Source: Chloroflexota bacterium
GTDB taxonomy: Bacteria > Chloroflexota > Dehalococcoidia > Dehalococcoidales > WRFJ01
Direction of reading: 5' to 3'
Assembly (NCBI GenBank): GCA_009778865.1
Contig: WRFJ01000004.1
Span: forward strand, 1-19,308
Length of the DNA: 19,308 nucleotides
The position numbers were made by a program, and so were the translations under genes. Positions 6,331-14,342 of the stretch are shown here, piece after piece (the first letter of the stretch is position 1; each line of letters begins with the position of its first letter). The notes under the pieces were generated by a model that worked only from the letters and a program-made list of their open reading frames with translations, ran no database searches and was not told where the DNA came from.

Positions 6331-7866
6331 ATGAAAGCTATTATTAGTGTAAGCAACAAAAGCGGTATAGCTGATCTGGCAAAAAAACTACATGATTTAG
6401 GCATAGAACTTTATTCTACCGGCGGCACTAAAAAGGCCTTAGACAAAACGGGATTACCAGTGCACAGCATTTCTGAACTGACTGGTTTTCCGGAAATAAT
6501 GGACGGACGCGTTAAAACTTTACATCCCGGTGTGCACGGTGGTTTGTTGGCCCGTCGCGATAAACCGGAACATTTAAAACAGCTGGCTGAACAAGGCATC
6601 TCTACTATAGACATCGCCGTTATTAATCTCTACCCTTTCAGAGAAACAATTGCTAAAGAAAATGTTACAGAAGAAGATGCTATTGAAAATATAGACATCG
6701 GCGGGCCGGCTATGGTACGCGCTTCGGCCAAAAATTTTGCTGGAGTACTCATTTTAACCGATCCAACTGATTATAATCAGGCCTTAGAATACTTAGCCTG
6801 TGGCTACATACCTTATGAGTTCAGAAAAAAACTGGGGCAAAAAGCTTTCCAGCATACGGCTTCTTACGACACTGCCATTGCTCAATATTTAAGAAAAGAC
6901 GAGACAAATCTTTTCCCGCAAAACATGACTATTGCTTTAAGCAAACGCTATGACTTGCGTTACGGCGAAAACCCTCATCAACAAGGTGCTTTTTACAGCG
7001 AATACAGTCCCTTGCAAGATACTTGTGATAGCGGTATTGCTTTGGCTAATCAATTGTGGGGTAAAGAACTTTCCTACAATAATATCATGGATGCTGAAGC
7101 AGCTTGGACGGTAGTCTGCGATTTTGCCGATCCTTGTGTAGCTATCGTAAAACACACTAATACTTGCGGTCTTTCCTGCGACCAGGATATAGCTCAAGCC
7201 TATAAAAAAGCTTACGAGGCCGATACAGTATCGGCCTTTGGTGGCATTGTGGCTGCTAACCGTGATGTTACTTTGGCTATGGCTAGTGAAATGAGCTCTG
7301 TCTTCTATGAAATAATAATTGCTCCCGGCTATAGTATTGAAGCCTTAGAGATATTAAAACAAAAGAAAAACTTGCGTATATTGGTAGCACCTCTTATTAA
7401 AGGTACGCCTTACATGGACTACCGCCGCATACGCGGCGGCCTGCTAGTACAACAAGCCGATACCTTAAAAGACGATGAGATAGAGCTTAAATGCGTAACC
7501 AAACGCCAGCCTACTGAGCAAGAACTCAAAGATCTGCGCTTTGCTTTTAAAGCCTGTAAACACATTAAGTCTAATGCTATCGTCTTAGCTAAAAACCTAT
7601 CTCTTACCGGCATGGGCAGCGGCCAGCCCAATCGTGTAATCTCTGTACGCATAGCCGGTGAAAAAGCTGGGGTTAAAGCTAAGGGTTCGGTAATGGCTTC
7701 TGATGCTTTTTTCCCTTTCGCCGACAATATTGAACAGGCTTATGCTGCCGGTATAACGGCTGTCATCCAGCCAGGCGGTTCTATTCGCGACGACCTATCA
7801 ATAGAAGCCTGTGACAAATTTGACATAGCTATGGTTTTTACTGGCGTACGCCATTTTAAGCATTAA
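6331..7866 (+). CDS. purH: Bifunctional AICAR formyltransferase / IMP cyclohydrolase
   Basis: Performs the last two steps of IMP synthesis. Length is 511 residues, normal for the family. The N-terminal IMP cyclohydrolase (MGS-fold) domain covers about 1-195, with YSTGGTKKAL, the SELTGFPEIMDGRVKTLHP signature, HGGLLARR and NLYPF. The C-terminal AICAR transformylase domain follows with LRYGENPHQQGAFY, KHTNTCGLS (usual form KHxNPCG, keeping the Lys-His pair), AFGGIVAAN, GMGSGQPNRV, DAFFPFADNIE and QPGGSIRDD. It begins 2 nt after the purM stop, and GGGGAT about 14 nt ahead of the ATG is a possible Shine-Dalgarno. No purN, purL or purD is in the window. Confidence 0.97.
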   Translation: MKAIISVSNKSGIADLAKKLHDLGIELYSTGGTKKALDKTGLPVHSISELTGFPEIMDGRVKTLHPGVHGGLLARRDKPEHLKQLAEQGISTIDIAVINLYPFRETIAKENVTEEDAIENIDIGGPAMVRASAKNFAGVLILTDPTDYNQALEYLACGYIPYEFRKKLGQKAFQHTASYDTAIAQYLRKDETNLFPQNMTIALSKRYDLRYGENPHQQGAFYSEYSPLQDTCDSGIALANQLWGKELSYNNIMDAEAAWTVVCDFADPCVAIVKHTNTCGLSCDQDIAQAYKKAYEADTVSAFGGIVAANRDVTLAMASEMSSVFYEIIIAPGYSIEALEILKQKKNLRILVAPLIKGTPYMDYRRIRGGLLVQQADTLKDDEIELKCVTKRQPTEQELKDLRFAFKACKHIKSNAIVLAKNLSLTGMGSGQPNRVISVRIAGEKAGVKAKGSVMASDAFFPFADNIEQAYAAGITAVIQPGGSIRDDLSIEACDKFDIAMVFTGVRHFKH

Positions 7867-7870
7867 TATT

Positions 7871-7906
7871 TAACCTATTGACAAATATGTTCAGAGGTTA
7901 TTCATT
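7871..7906 (+). promoter_or_regulatory. Possible promoter with flanking inverted repeat before the nicotinamidase fusion
   Basis: TTGACA at 7878-7883 is followed after 17 nt by TTCATT (7901-7906), a weak -10. TAACCT (7871-7876) and AGGTTA (7895-7900) form an inverted repeat around the -35, which could be a repressor site. No other evidence supports it. Confidence 0.3.
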
Positions 7907-7919
7907 TTAGAGGAGATTT

Positions 7920-9422
7920 ATGAACGCTATAATTGTTGTGGACATGCTAAATGATTTTATTAAAGAGAATGGTCCTCTTTATATTGGCTTTAGAGCTAAA
8001 CAGGTTACTAAAAATATTAAAAAAATGCTTGAAAATGAAAAAGCTAAAGGCAGTGCCATATTTTTGTTGGGCGACCAGCATGAGCCTAATGATCCCGAGT
8101 TTAAACTTTTCCCCTCTCACTGCATTAAAGGTACCTGCGGTTGCCTGCCGATAGATGAGCTTAAAGATTACGGACTGCTGATACCCAAAAGCACTTATAG
8201 CGCTTTTATCGGTACTGATTTAACACAGAAATTAGCAACTATTAAACCAGAGAAAGTTATCATCGCAGGTGTATGTACTGATATTTGTATACTCTATGCC
8301 GTTTACGATTGTATAGGACTTGGTTATAACGTCGAAGTACCGGCTAATTGTGTAGCTTCTTATAACGAAGATGCCCATAATTTTGCCTTGACTCATATGG
8401 AAAAAATACTGGGTGCAAAAATTACCAACAGAAAAAAAGGTTATATCTTTGACGAAAGCACTTTAAAAGGCAAAAATGCCGATATTTATTTCTTACGTAC
8501 TCGTGAAATACTGGAAAAAGAAAATATCAACAATACCGTCACTATGGAATTTTTCCCCAGTGCTGATGGTATTTTATGCGGCATTAATCAGGCTGTAGAC
8601 TTATTAAAAGATGTACTTCCGGAAGGTAGCAAGGTTTGGACTATGGAAGAAGGTACGCCCATCAGTTATAAAGAAACAGCCATGCGTATTATTGCTCCTT
8701 ATAATAGCTTTGGTATATACGAGACCGCCATATTGGGCATGTTATCCTCACAGACCGGATGGGCTACAGCTGCTAAAGAATGTGCAGAGGCAGCCCAAAA
8801 TATTCCCTGTATATCTTTTGGCGCACGTCATGTGCACCCATCGGTGTCGCCTTTTATGGAATATGCTGCTATTGTCGGCGGCTGCATTAGTTGCGCAACT
8901 TCGGCCGGTGCTAAAATGGCGTCAATCGAACCCAGCGGAACTATACCCCATGCCTTAGTGTTAAATATGGGCAACACCGTAGATGCTGCTTTGGCTTTTG
9001 ATAAATATATTGATGCTTCCATTTTACGCAGCGTATTGGTGGATACTTTTAAAGACGAAGCTGAAGAAGCTTTAAATGTAGCCTCTGTTATGGGTCAAAA
9101 ACTTACTAGTATACGTTTGGATACCGCCCGTGAGCGCGGCGGTGTAACTGCCGACTTGATAAAAGAGGTACGAGCACATTTAGATTTGGCCGGCTACAGC
9201 CATGTGGGTATCTTTGTTACCGGCGGTTTAACTCCCGAACGCATTTTGGATTATAAAGCTAAGGGTGCTCCGGTGGTAGGCTTTGGCATAGGTTCGTTTA
9301 TTAGCGGACGCAGCGCCATAGATTTTACCGCTGATATATATGAGATCAACGGCAAGCCTGTGGCAAAACGCGGGCGTATTCCAGGTATTAAGCCTAATAC
9401 TAAACTTAAGCAGATAATTTGA
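7920..9422 (+). CDS. Nicotinamidase - nicotinate phosphoribosyltransferase fusion
   Basis: A 500-residue protein that appears to join two consecutive steps of NAD salvage: nicotinamide to nicotinate, then nicotinate plus PRPP to nicotinate mononucleotide. Residues 1-170 are an isochorismatase-fold nicotinamidase. The catalytic triad Asp8 (VVDMLNDF), Lys90 (PKSTYSAF) and Cys123 (GVCTDIC) is present, with metal ligands Asp52 and His54 (GDQHEP) and His67 (FPSHCIKGT). Residues about 190-500 match the compact nicotinate phosphoribosyltransferases: the MEEGTPISYKETAMRI block, SFGARHVHP, GTIPHALVLNMG, RLDTARERGG, VTGGLTPERI and a GFGIGSFI phosphate loop. Both halves keep their key residues. A strong AGAGGAG Shine-Dalgarno precedes the ATG, and a terminator follows 8 nt after the stop. 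Fusion by assembly error is unlikely because the frame is continuous. The C-half could prefer a related base, but the fused nicotinamidase argues for nicotinate. Confidence 0.9.
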   Translation: MNAIIVVDMLNDFIKENGPLYIGFRAKQVTKNIKKMLENEKAKGSAIFLLGDQHEPNDPEFKLFPSHCIKGTCGCLPIDELKDYGLLIPKSTYSAFIGTDLTQKLATIKPEKVIIAGVCTDICILYAVYDCIGLGYNVEVPANCVASYNEDAHNFALTHMEKILGAKITNRKKGYIFDESTLKGKNADIYFLRTREILEKENINNTVTMEFFPSADGILCGINQAVDLLKDVLPEGSKVWTMEEGTPISYKETAMRIIAPYNSFGIYETAILGMLSSQTGWATAAKECAEAAQNIPCISFGARHVHPSVSPFMEYAAIVGGCISCATSAGAKMASIEPSGTIPHALVLNMGNTVDAALAFDKYIDASILRSVLVDTFKDEAEEALNVASVMGQKLTSIRLDTARERGGVTADLIKEVRAHLDLAGYSHVGIFVTGGLTPERILDYKAKGAPVVGFGIGSFISGRSAIDFTADIYEINGKPVAKRGRIPGIKPNTKLKQII

Positions 9423-9429
9423 CAACTCA

Positions 9430-9462
9430 AAAAACCCGTTTATTTTTTAATGACGGGTTTTT
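9430..9462 (+). terminator. Terminator after the nicotinamidase fusion gene
   Basis: AAAAACCCGT and ACGGGTTTTT form a 10-bp stem around an AT-rich 13-nt loop, with the T-run built into the 3' arm. The A/T symmetry may allow function in both directions. Confidence 0.85.
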
Positions 9463-9491
9463 ACTTAATAGTACTGTGCTACAATCTGGGC

Positions 9492-9497
9492 TATAAT
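9492..9497 (+). promoter_or_regulatory. -10 box of tilS
   Basis: A perfect TATAAT just past the preceding terminator and 12 nt before the tilS ATG. Transcription would begin only about 5 nt before the start codon. No clear -35 is visible. Confidence 0.55.
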
Positions 9498-9509
9498 GAT
9501 TTTCGGACC

Positions 9510-10862
9510 ATGTTAAAAACATTTAAAAATATTCTAAAAGAGCATAATGTACAAAAACAAAGTGTAGTGGCAGCCGTTTCTGGCGGTGCCGACTCTCTAT
9601 GCCTACTCCTAATGTTAAACCAAGTAAAAAAGGAGCTTGATTTACATATTACATGCACCCATTTTAATCATAACTTGCGCGGTACAGAGAGCAAGCAAGA
9701 TCAGATTTTTGTAAACGAGCTTTGTCAAAAGTTTAATATTGATTTTATTACCATTGACTGGCAGCAGCCTAAAAGCAGTGAAGATGAATGCCGTAAAGCT
9801 CGCTATGATTTTTTGTATCAAGTAGCCAAGCAACAAAATCAAGCTATAGTGATGACCGGTCACACTCAAAGTGATCTGGCGGAGACTTTCCTTTTAAATC
9901 TTGCGCGCGGTAGCGGTGCTCAAGGTTTATGTTCTCTTAATATCTTGTCACCTATGCTACAAGCTAAAGAAATCACTTTGTTGCGCCCATTATTAAAATT
10001 TAGTGCTCAAGATACACGTGCTTATTGTGTTGCTCAAGGTATAGAAGCCAGATATGACAGCTCCAATAATAATCTGGCCTATAAACGTAATCTTATACGT
10101 CAACAAATTTTGCCTCTGCTTAAAGATATTAATCCGCGAGTAGAAGAGGCCATTGCTCAAAGCGCTGCTATTATACATGGACATAATAGTTGTATAAGAC
10201 AACAAGCCCAGAAAATGGCTGATAAATTATTTAATGAGAAAAATAGCAGTTATTTGGAAATAGCTAAAGAAGCATTTTTATCTTTACCCGTACCTATTGC
10301 TAAAGAAGTAGCTAGAGAAGCTTTAAAAAGACTTCTGGGCAGTTTAAAAGATATTGAGAGTAAGCATATAGATCTTATCATTGAAGCAACTGCAAAGAAA
10401 AACGGTAGTGCACTTTCGCTTCCACAGAATTGGCAAATGTTAGTTAGTTACGATAAGTTTATTTTTTGCCTTCAAAAAGATGATCCTCCGCCATTACAAG
10501 CAACAACGATAGGAATGGGCGAGCAAGTACTGTTTGGCCAATATGTTTTTACTTTGCAAAAAACAGAGCAAGTACCATTAAAACTAGATATTAACCACGA
10601 CATTTTCTGGCTGGAAAATGGACAAAGACTTAGTATACGTCCGCCGCACGAAGGCGATCGGTTGCTAATAACGACCGGCAGTAAAAAAGTGTCTGATATA
10701 TTGGGTGAAGCTAAAATAGAACGCCGTCAAAGAATGCTGATACCATTAGTCACCCAGGATGATATACCTTTATGGCTTTGCGGTATACAAAAAAGTTATA
10801 AAAAATATAAGAAACACAATGGGCAAATGGCTATATTGTCGCTTGCGCCAAAAAATAACTAA
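9510..10862 (+). CDS. tilS: tRNA(Ile)-lysidine synthetase
   Basis: Converts C34 of the CAU-anticodon tRNA-Ile to lysidine, so that it reads AUA; essential in most bacteria and cytoplasmic. The 450-residue form has an N-terminal PP-loop ATPase domain (about 1-215) with SGGADS at 24-29, the HFNHNLRG segment, and the GHTQSDLAETFLLNLARGSG motif. A middle helical substrate domain follows, then the C-terminal TilS-C domain (LSIRPPHEGDRLL ... KKVSDILGEAKI). An in-frame ATG at 9450 lies inside the preceding terminator and upstream of the TATAAT at 9492, so the ATG at 9510 is chosen. It has no recognisable Shine-Dalgarno. The gene stands alone: it is convergent with the Ste24-like gene and not linked to hpt or ftsH, as it often is elsewhere. 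Confidence 0.95.
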   Translation: MLKTFKNILKEHNVQKQSVVAAVSGGADSLCLLLMLNQVKKELDLHITCTHFNHNLRGTESKQDQIFVNELCQKFNIDFITIDWQQPKSSEDECRKARYDFLYQVAKQQNQAIVMTGHTQSDLAETFLLNLARGSGAQGLCSLNILSPMLQAKEITLLRPLLKFSAQDTRAYCVAQGIEARYDSSNNNLAYKRNLIRQQILPLLKDINPRVEEAIAQSAAIIHGHNSCIRQQAQKMADKLFNEKNSSYLEIAKEAFLSLPVPIAKEVAREALKRLLGSLKDIESKHIDLIIEATAKKNGSALSLPQNWQMLVSYDKFIFCLQKDDPPPLQATTIGMGEQVLFGQYVFTLQKTEQVPLKLDINHDIFWLENGQRLSIRPPHEGDRLLITTGSKKVSDILGEAKIERRQRMLIPLVTQDDIPLWLCGIQKSYKKYKKHNGQMAILSLAPKNN

Positions 10863-11044
10863 TTATGTATGCTTTATCTCAATTTCATGGAAAAGGCTTT
10901 TTAATGGAGACTTGTCTTTCGGTGTTTGAAGCTCAAGTTTCAAGAATAGGTCTACTATCGCAGGTTTCTGAGACCGATATTTAGTTTGATTATACTCTCG
11001 TCTCTACTCTCCTATTAATACCGTTTTGTATGTCATACTGATTT
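10863..11044. other. Intergenic region between convergent genes
   Basis: Between tilS and the convergent Ste24-like gene. It holds short imperfect inverted repeats (for example GGTCT ... AGACC around 10950-10975) but no hairpin with a T-run, so neither gene has an obvious intrinsic terminator here. A 26-codon ATG-to-TAG frame inside it has no Shine-Dalgarno and no recognisable product. Confidence 0.4.
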
Positions 11045-12166
11045 TTACTTATATTTGCCTTCTTTGTAGGCTCTAGCCATAGCTAAGCGTGTCTCGGGAG
11101 CCGGATGATCATACATAAGGTTTTCCACCATGGCTTCAGGAGATTCTTCGTCTAAGTTTTGGCTGATAAGCTTTTGTAACATAGATATAAAAGCATCGGG
11201 ATTATCAGTTAATTTTAAGGCATAAAGATCAGCCTGGGCTTCTTCTTTACGCGAGTATTTATTGGAAAAAATGGTGAATATTGCATATAAAATGACAAAG
11301 ACCAATATAGTCAGTGGCATAGACGATAAAGTGGTAATATCACCCATATCAAGCCATCCTATTAATAACGAGGCTACAAACGATGTCAAAAACAGTATGA
11401 CTAAAGTTAAGACAAAAGAAACTGCAAAAGATTTTATAAAATGCCCTTCTTTGATATGCCCTAATTCGTGAGCACATATGACTTGGATTTCGGAAGGCGT
11501 ATAATCTTTTAGAAGAGTATCAGTAAAAGCCATGCGCCGTGTCTTGCCAAAACCCATTATCATAGCGTTGGAAGATTCTTCTTCATCGGCAACCTGTAAT
11601 ATGTCTACCCTAGACACAGGCACGCCACTACGTTTGATAATATCGTCTACGGCATCTTTGACGAAACCTGCCTCCATAGAACATGTACGATACATAAGAG
11701 GCATAATAATAACAGGGTAGACAAAACTCAAAATAAAAGAGAGAGCTGTAATAGTTGAGGCAACCCATAACCACCACCAAACAGGTGTAGCTACAATCAA
11801 CAGATAGAGCAAGCCAAAAGCTAAAGCACCTACCACCAAAATCAAGAGCGGTGTTTTGATATAATCGCCCAGCCACCGGCCAAAAGCCTGTTTGAGCAGA
11901 CCTACATCTTTGGACAAACGATAGTTTTTGGCATATCGTACGGGGAAAATAATAATAAAATAAGCAATAGCTAAAACAATAAAATATACGGTTGCTGCCC
12001 AAAAAGATGCCCAATTATTAAACAAGGCAGCTAAAAACTTAGAAAAAATAAAAACAGCAACAAACAAAACTGCCGTCAGGCCAAGTTCCAATAAAGAATA
12101 AAGGCGGCGGCGCGAGGCGTATTTAACAGCTATTTGCTGTCTTTGCTGGTATTTTTTATCTTCCAT
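11045..12166 (-). CDS. M48 family membrane metalloprotease (Ste24 / CaaX protease-like)
   Basis: Zinc endopeptidase embedded in the cytoplasmic membrane, related to yeast Ste24 and bacterial HtpX; probably membrane-protein quality control here. From the ATG at 12166 it is 373 residues. Several hydrophobic helices come first, and FGRWLGDYIKTPLLILV matches the Ste24 N-terminal domain better than HtpX. The zinc site follows: HELGH at about 233-237 (with EGH next), and the third ligand glutamate in the YSRKEEAQADLYALKL segment. The DHPAPETRLAMA tail is typical of M48 proteins. An upstream in-frame start at 12232 would overlap the preceding gene by 35 nt and add an unlikely cysteine-rich leader, so it is rejected. 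It is the last gene of the CNNM - DUF2344 - protease cluster. Confidence 0.9.
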   Translation of the reverse strand: MEDKKYQQRQQIAVKYASRRRLYSLLELGLTAVLFVAVFIFSKFLAALFNNWASFWAATVYFIVLAIAYFIIIFPVRYAKNYRLSKDVGLLKQAFGRWLGDYIKTPLLILVVGALAFGLLYLLIVATPVWWWLWVASTITALSFILSFVYPVIIMPLMYRTCSMEAGFVKDAVDDIIKRSGVPVSRVDILQVADEEESSNAMIMGFGKTRRMAFTDTLLKDYTPSEIQVICAHELGHIKEGHFIKSFAVSFVLTLVILFLTSFVASLLIGWLDMGDITTLSSMPLTILVFVILYAIFTIFSNKYSRKEEAQADLYALKLTDNPDAFISMLQKLISQNLDEESPEAMVENLMYDHPAPETRLAMARAYKEGKYK

Positions 12167-12197
12167 AAACTTTCGCTTACTTTTCCACAGCCAGTCC

Positions 12198-12839
12198 CTA
12201 ATGAGACTGCAGATTAAGACAGGTGCGCACAATGTGTACCGGCTTGGGTAAACCTAAGGCCAAGCATAACTCATCGGCGCGTCCGGCACCTTCACCAGAG
12301 CATTGCAGACAGCAACTTAAATGCAGTATATCATTTTGAATGCTGTGTATTTTTACATCATGGACTTGAGCCCGTATATTAAATTCTTTGATATTGCCAT
12401 CTTTATTTTTTCGGAATAACACCTGTTCACAAACCATAAAATCGTCTACGCGCTGTTGTATTTGTGCTTGCGAAAAATTGCATAATACCTGCACGTCATA
12501 CTCAGCACTTTGCACTAAAGCCTGAAGAGCCGGAGCCTCTTTATCTATTTCTATGGCACCACTCACAGTAAAACCAGCCGGCAGAAAGGAAGGCAACAAG
12601 CTTAACACAGTGCGCGGCAACTCTTCACACTCTATTTCCACATAATCAGATTTAGCCATCACCCCTACCGGTAGCGGAGCAGCAATAGTTATTTTGGGAC
12701 GCGGTGTAAAACCATCAGAGTATTTTAAATGCAAGCCGGCCCTGCGACAGGCACGTATCCAAAGACGCATAACATCTAAATGCGATAAATACTTGCCTTC
12801 CTCACCACGGCTTACTACCAGCCTAATTCTTCTGCTCAT
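12198..12839 (-). CDS. DUF2344 / TIGR03936 family protein (radical SAM-linked)
   Basis: A 213-residue protein of unknown biochemical role. The N-terminus carries the family pattern: RIRLVVSRGEEGKYLSHLDV, MRLWIRACRRAGLHLKYSDGF, TPRPKITIAAPLPVGV and the acidic DYVEIECEE. In most genomes the gene follows, or is fused to, a B12-binding radical SAM protein near rplU/rng. Neither is present here, so it is separated from its usual partner. Its start overlaps the 3' end of the upstream CNNM gene by 17 nt, indicating translational coupling, and the protease gene begins 31 nt after its stop. The function of the family is not established, so none is assigned. Confidence 0.85.
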   Translation of the reverse strand: MSRRIRLVVSRGEEGKYLSHLDVMRLWIRACRRAGLHLKYSDGFTPRPKITIAAPLPVGVMAKSDYVEIECEELPRTVLSLLPSFLPAGFTVSGAIEIDKEAPALQALVQSAEYDVQVLCNFSQAQIQQRVDDFMVCEQVLFRKNKDGNIKEFNIRAQVHDVKIHSIQNDILHLSCCLQCSGEGAGRADELCLALGLPKPVHIVRTCLNLQSH

Positions 12840-14118
12840 TTTCTTTAGACAGTTGTTCGCGTTTAATTATTATCTCTTCTATTCTGTTGCCTTTCATTCT
12901 AGTAATTACGAGACGTAGATTATTATATTCCACTACCTGGCCCTGAGTAGGTATAAAGCCCAAATAATTCATAATAAAGCCAGCCACTGTTTCATAACCC
13001 TCGCCTTCAGGTATATCTAAACCTGTTTCTTCGTTTAATTCACCCACATTCATGCCGGCATCTATACGATAAGCATCTTTATTTAAGGGCTGTAGTTCTT
13101 TATCACTGGACATATGCTCGTCGCCTAGCGGTCCTACTATCTCTTGCATAAGCATAGAGAAAGTAATAATACCAGCCGTGCCGCCGTATTCATCCACCAC
13201 AACACAAAAATTGTAATTTTTCTCTCGCATTTCATTAAATAAGTCACCAATTTTTTTAGTCTCGGGAGTAAAATGCAACGGACGCAAAAGTCTCTCCACC
13301 AGCGTATCATTATCGGCACTGCCATCAGCAAAAGCCAAAAGCACATCTTTAGCGGCGATAAAGCCCAAAATATTATCCATATTCTCTTCAAAAATTGGCA
13401 TACGCGATACAGGCGTTTCTTTAAAAAGCTGTAAATAATTCTCTAGAGTTGAGCCTTTTTCAATACCCACTATTTCCGGACGCGGTAAAAACACCTCGGA
13501 AACCGGGCGGTCACTAAAGTCAAAGATATTTTGGATCATCTCGGCTTCTTGCTCCTGTACGTCACCTAGTTTACTGCTTTCCGATACCATAGAACGTATA
13601 TCTTCTTCCAACACAGCAGGAGCAGTTTTTTGATAAGCTCCAAATAAGCGGGCAATAAAATTGGAAATGCCACTTAATAGCCATACGACAGGAGTAAAAA
13701 TTACTTGAATAAAATTCAATATGGGAGCATAGGCTATAGCTATCTTCTCATTGTGTACAGCGGCAATGGTTTTGGGTGTGGTTTCACAAAAAATCAGTAA
13801 GACTATAATTAAAGCTATTGTAGCCACAAAGGCCCCGATTTCTTCGCTGCCCAAAAGATTTGTAGCCAAAAGAGTAGCAATAGAAGCAGCGGCAACGTTG
13901 ACAATAGTGTTGCTAAAAAGAATGGTGGACAATAGTTTATCAAGACGTGAGGTAAGCTTATCTACAGTTTTAGCACTCTTGATTCCTTTTTCTAAAAGCA
14001 CATTGATACGATGGCGAGGCAAAGTCATAAAAGCAATTTCAGCAAAAGAAAAGAAAGCCGAGAAAATCAAACAAACTACCAGAATTACAATATATATAAC
14101 CGTACTGTCCATATCCAT
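12823..14118 (-). CDS. CNNM/CorC-HlyC family membrane protein with CBS domains
   Basis: Member of the 'hemolysin C/CorC' group, proposed to handle divalent cations such as magnesium at the cytoplasmic membrane. It starts with a DUF21 transmembrane domain (FSAFFSFAEIAFMTLPRHR, then hydrophobic segments to about residue 155). A CBS pair follows at about 195-325 (VSEVFLPRPEIVGIE ... SRMPIFEENMDNILGFIAAKDVL, then FCVVVDEYGGTAGIIT). The C-terminal CorC/HlyC domain (about 340-420) includes YRIDAGMNVGELNEETGLDIP and YETVAGFIMNYLGFIP. The frame is open to a GTG at 14172, but the ATG at 14118 (or 14112) places the start just before the first hydrophobic helix, so I use 14118. The Shine-Dalgarno is poor for every candidate. 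It is the first gene of a three-gene minus-strand cluster. Confidence 0.9.
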   Translation of the reverse strand: MDMDSTVIYIVILVVCLIFSAFFSFAEIAFMTLPRHRINVLLEKGIKSAKTVDKLTSRLDKLLSTILFSNTIVNVAAASIATLLATNLLGSEEIGAFVATIALIIVLLIFCETTPKTIAAVHNEKIAIAYAPILNFIQVIFTPVVWLLSGISNFIARLFGAYQKTAPAVLEEDIRSMVSESSKLGDVQEQEAEMIQNIFDFSDRPVSEVFLPRPEIVGIEKGSTLENYLQLFKETPVSRMPIFEENMDNILGFIAAKDVLLAFADGSADNDTLVERLLRPLHFTPETKKIGDLFNEMREKNYNFCVVVDEYGGTAGIITFSMLMQEIVGPLGDEHMSSDKELQPLNKDAYRIDAGMNVGELNEETGLDIPEGEGYETVAGFIMNYLGFIPTQGQVVEYNNLRLVITRMKGNRIEEIIIKREQLSKENEQKN

Positions 14119-14329
14119 CCCAAAAGAAGCGCACAGCGATTTACAATAAAAACTAGCTGCTTGGTTTAACACTTCTTAAATATTTATTTTAACAAAAACC
14201 GGTTGTAAGTAAAAGATGGGTATGAAAACATAAGTTTAAAATAAAAACTGTTGAATTACATTTATACAACTTTAATATAGCCGGACGAAAAATACTAAAC
14301 TGGTTTTTATAAAAAATAGTCAACAATGT

Positions 14330-14335
14330 TATAAT
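14330..14335 (+). promoter_or_regulatory. -10 box of tsaD
   Basis: A perfect TATAAT separated from the ATG by 7 nt. The predicted transcription start coincides with the A of the start codon, and there is no Shine-Dalgarno, so a leaderless mRNA is likely. No convincing -35. Confidence 0.6.
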
Positions 14336-14342
14336 TCGCACT

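Noticed and set aside
7142..7152. TATCGTAAAAC in purH as a third copy of the rdhBA/purM promoter element
   Set aside because: Only the core 11 bases match, and they encode conserved residues of PurH (AIVKH), so coincidence is likely.
9450..9509. N-terminal extension of TilS from the ATG at 9450
   Set aside because: That ATG is inside the upstream terminator and before the TATAAT at 9492; the extra 20 residues do not match TilS proteins.
10904..10984. 26-codon frame between tilS and the Ste24-like gene
   Set aside because: No Shine-Dalgarno, no family, and it coincides with imperfect inverted repeats in a convergent intergenic region.
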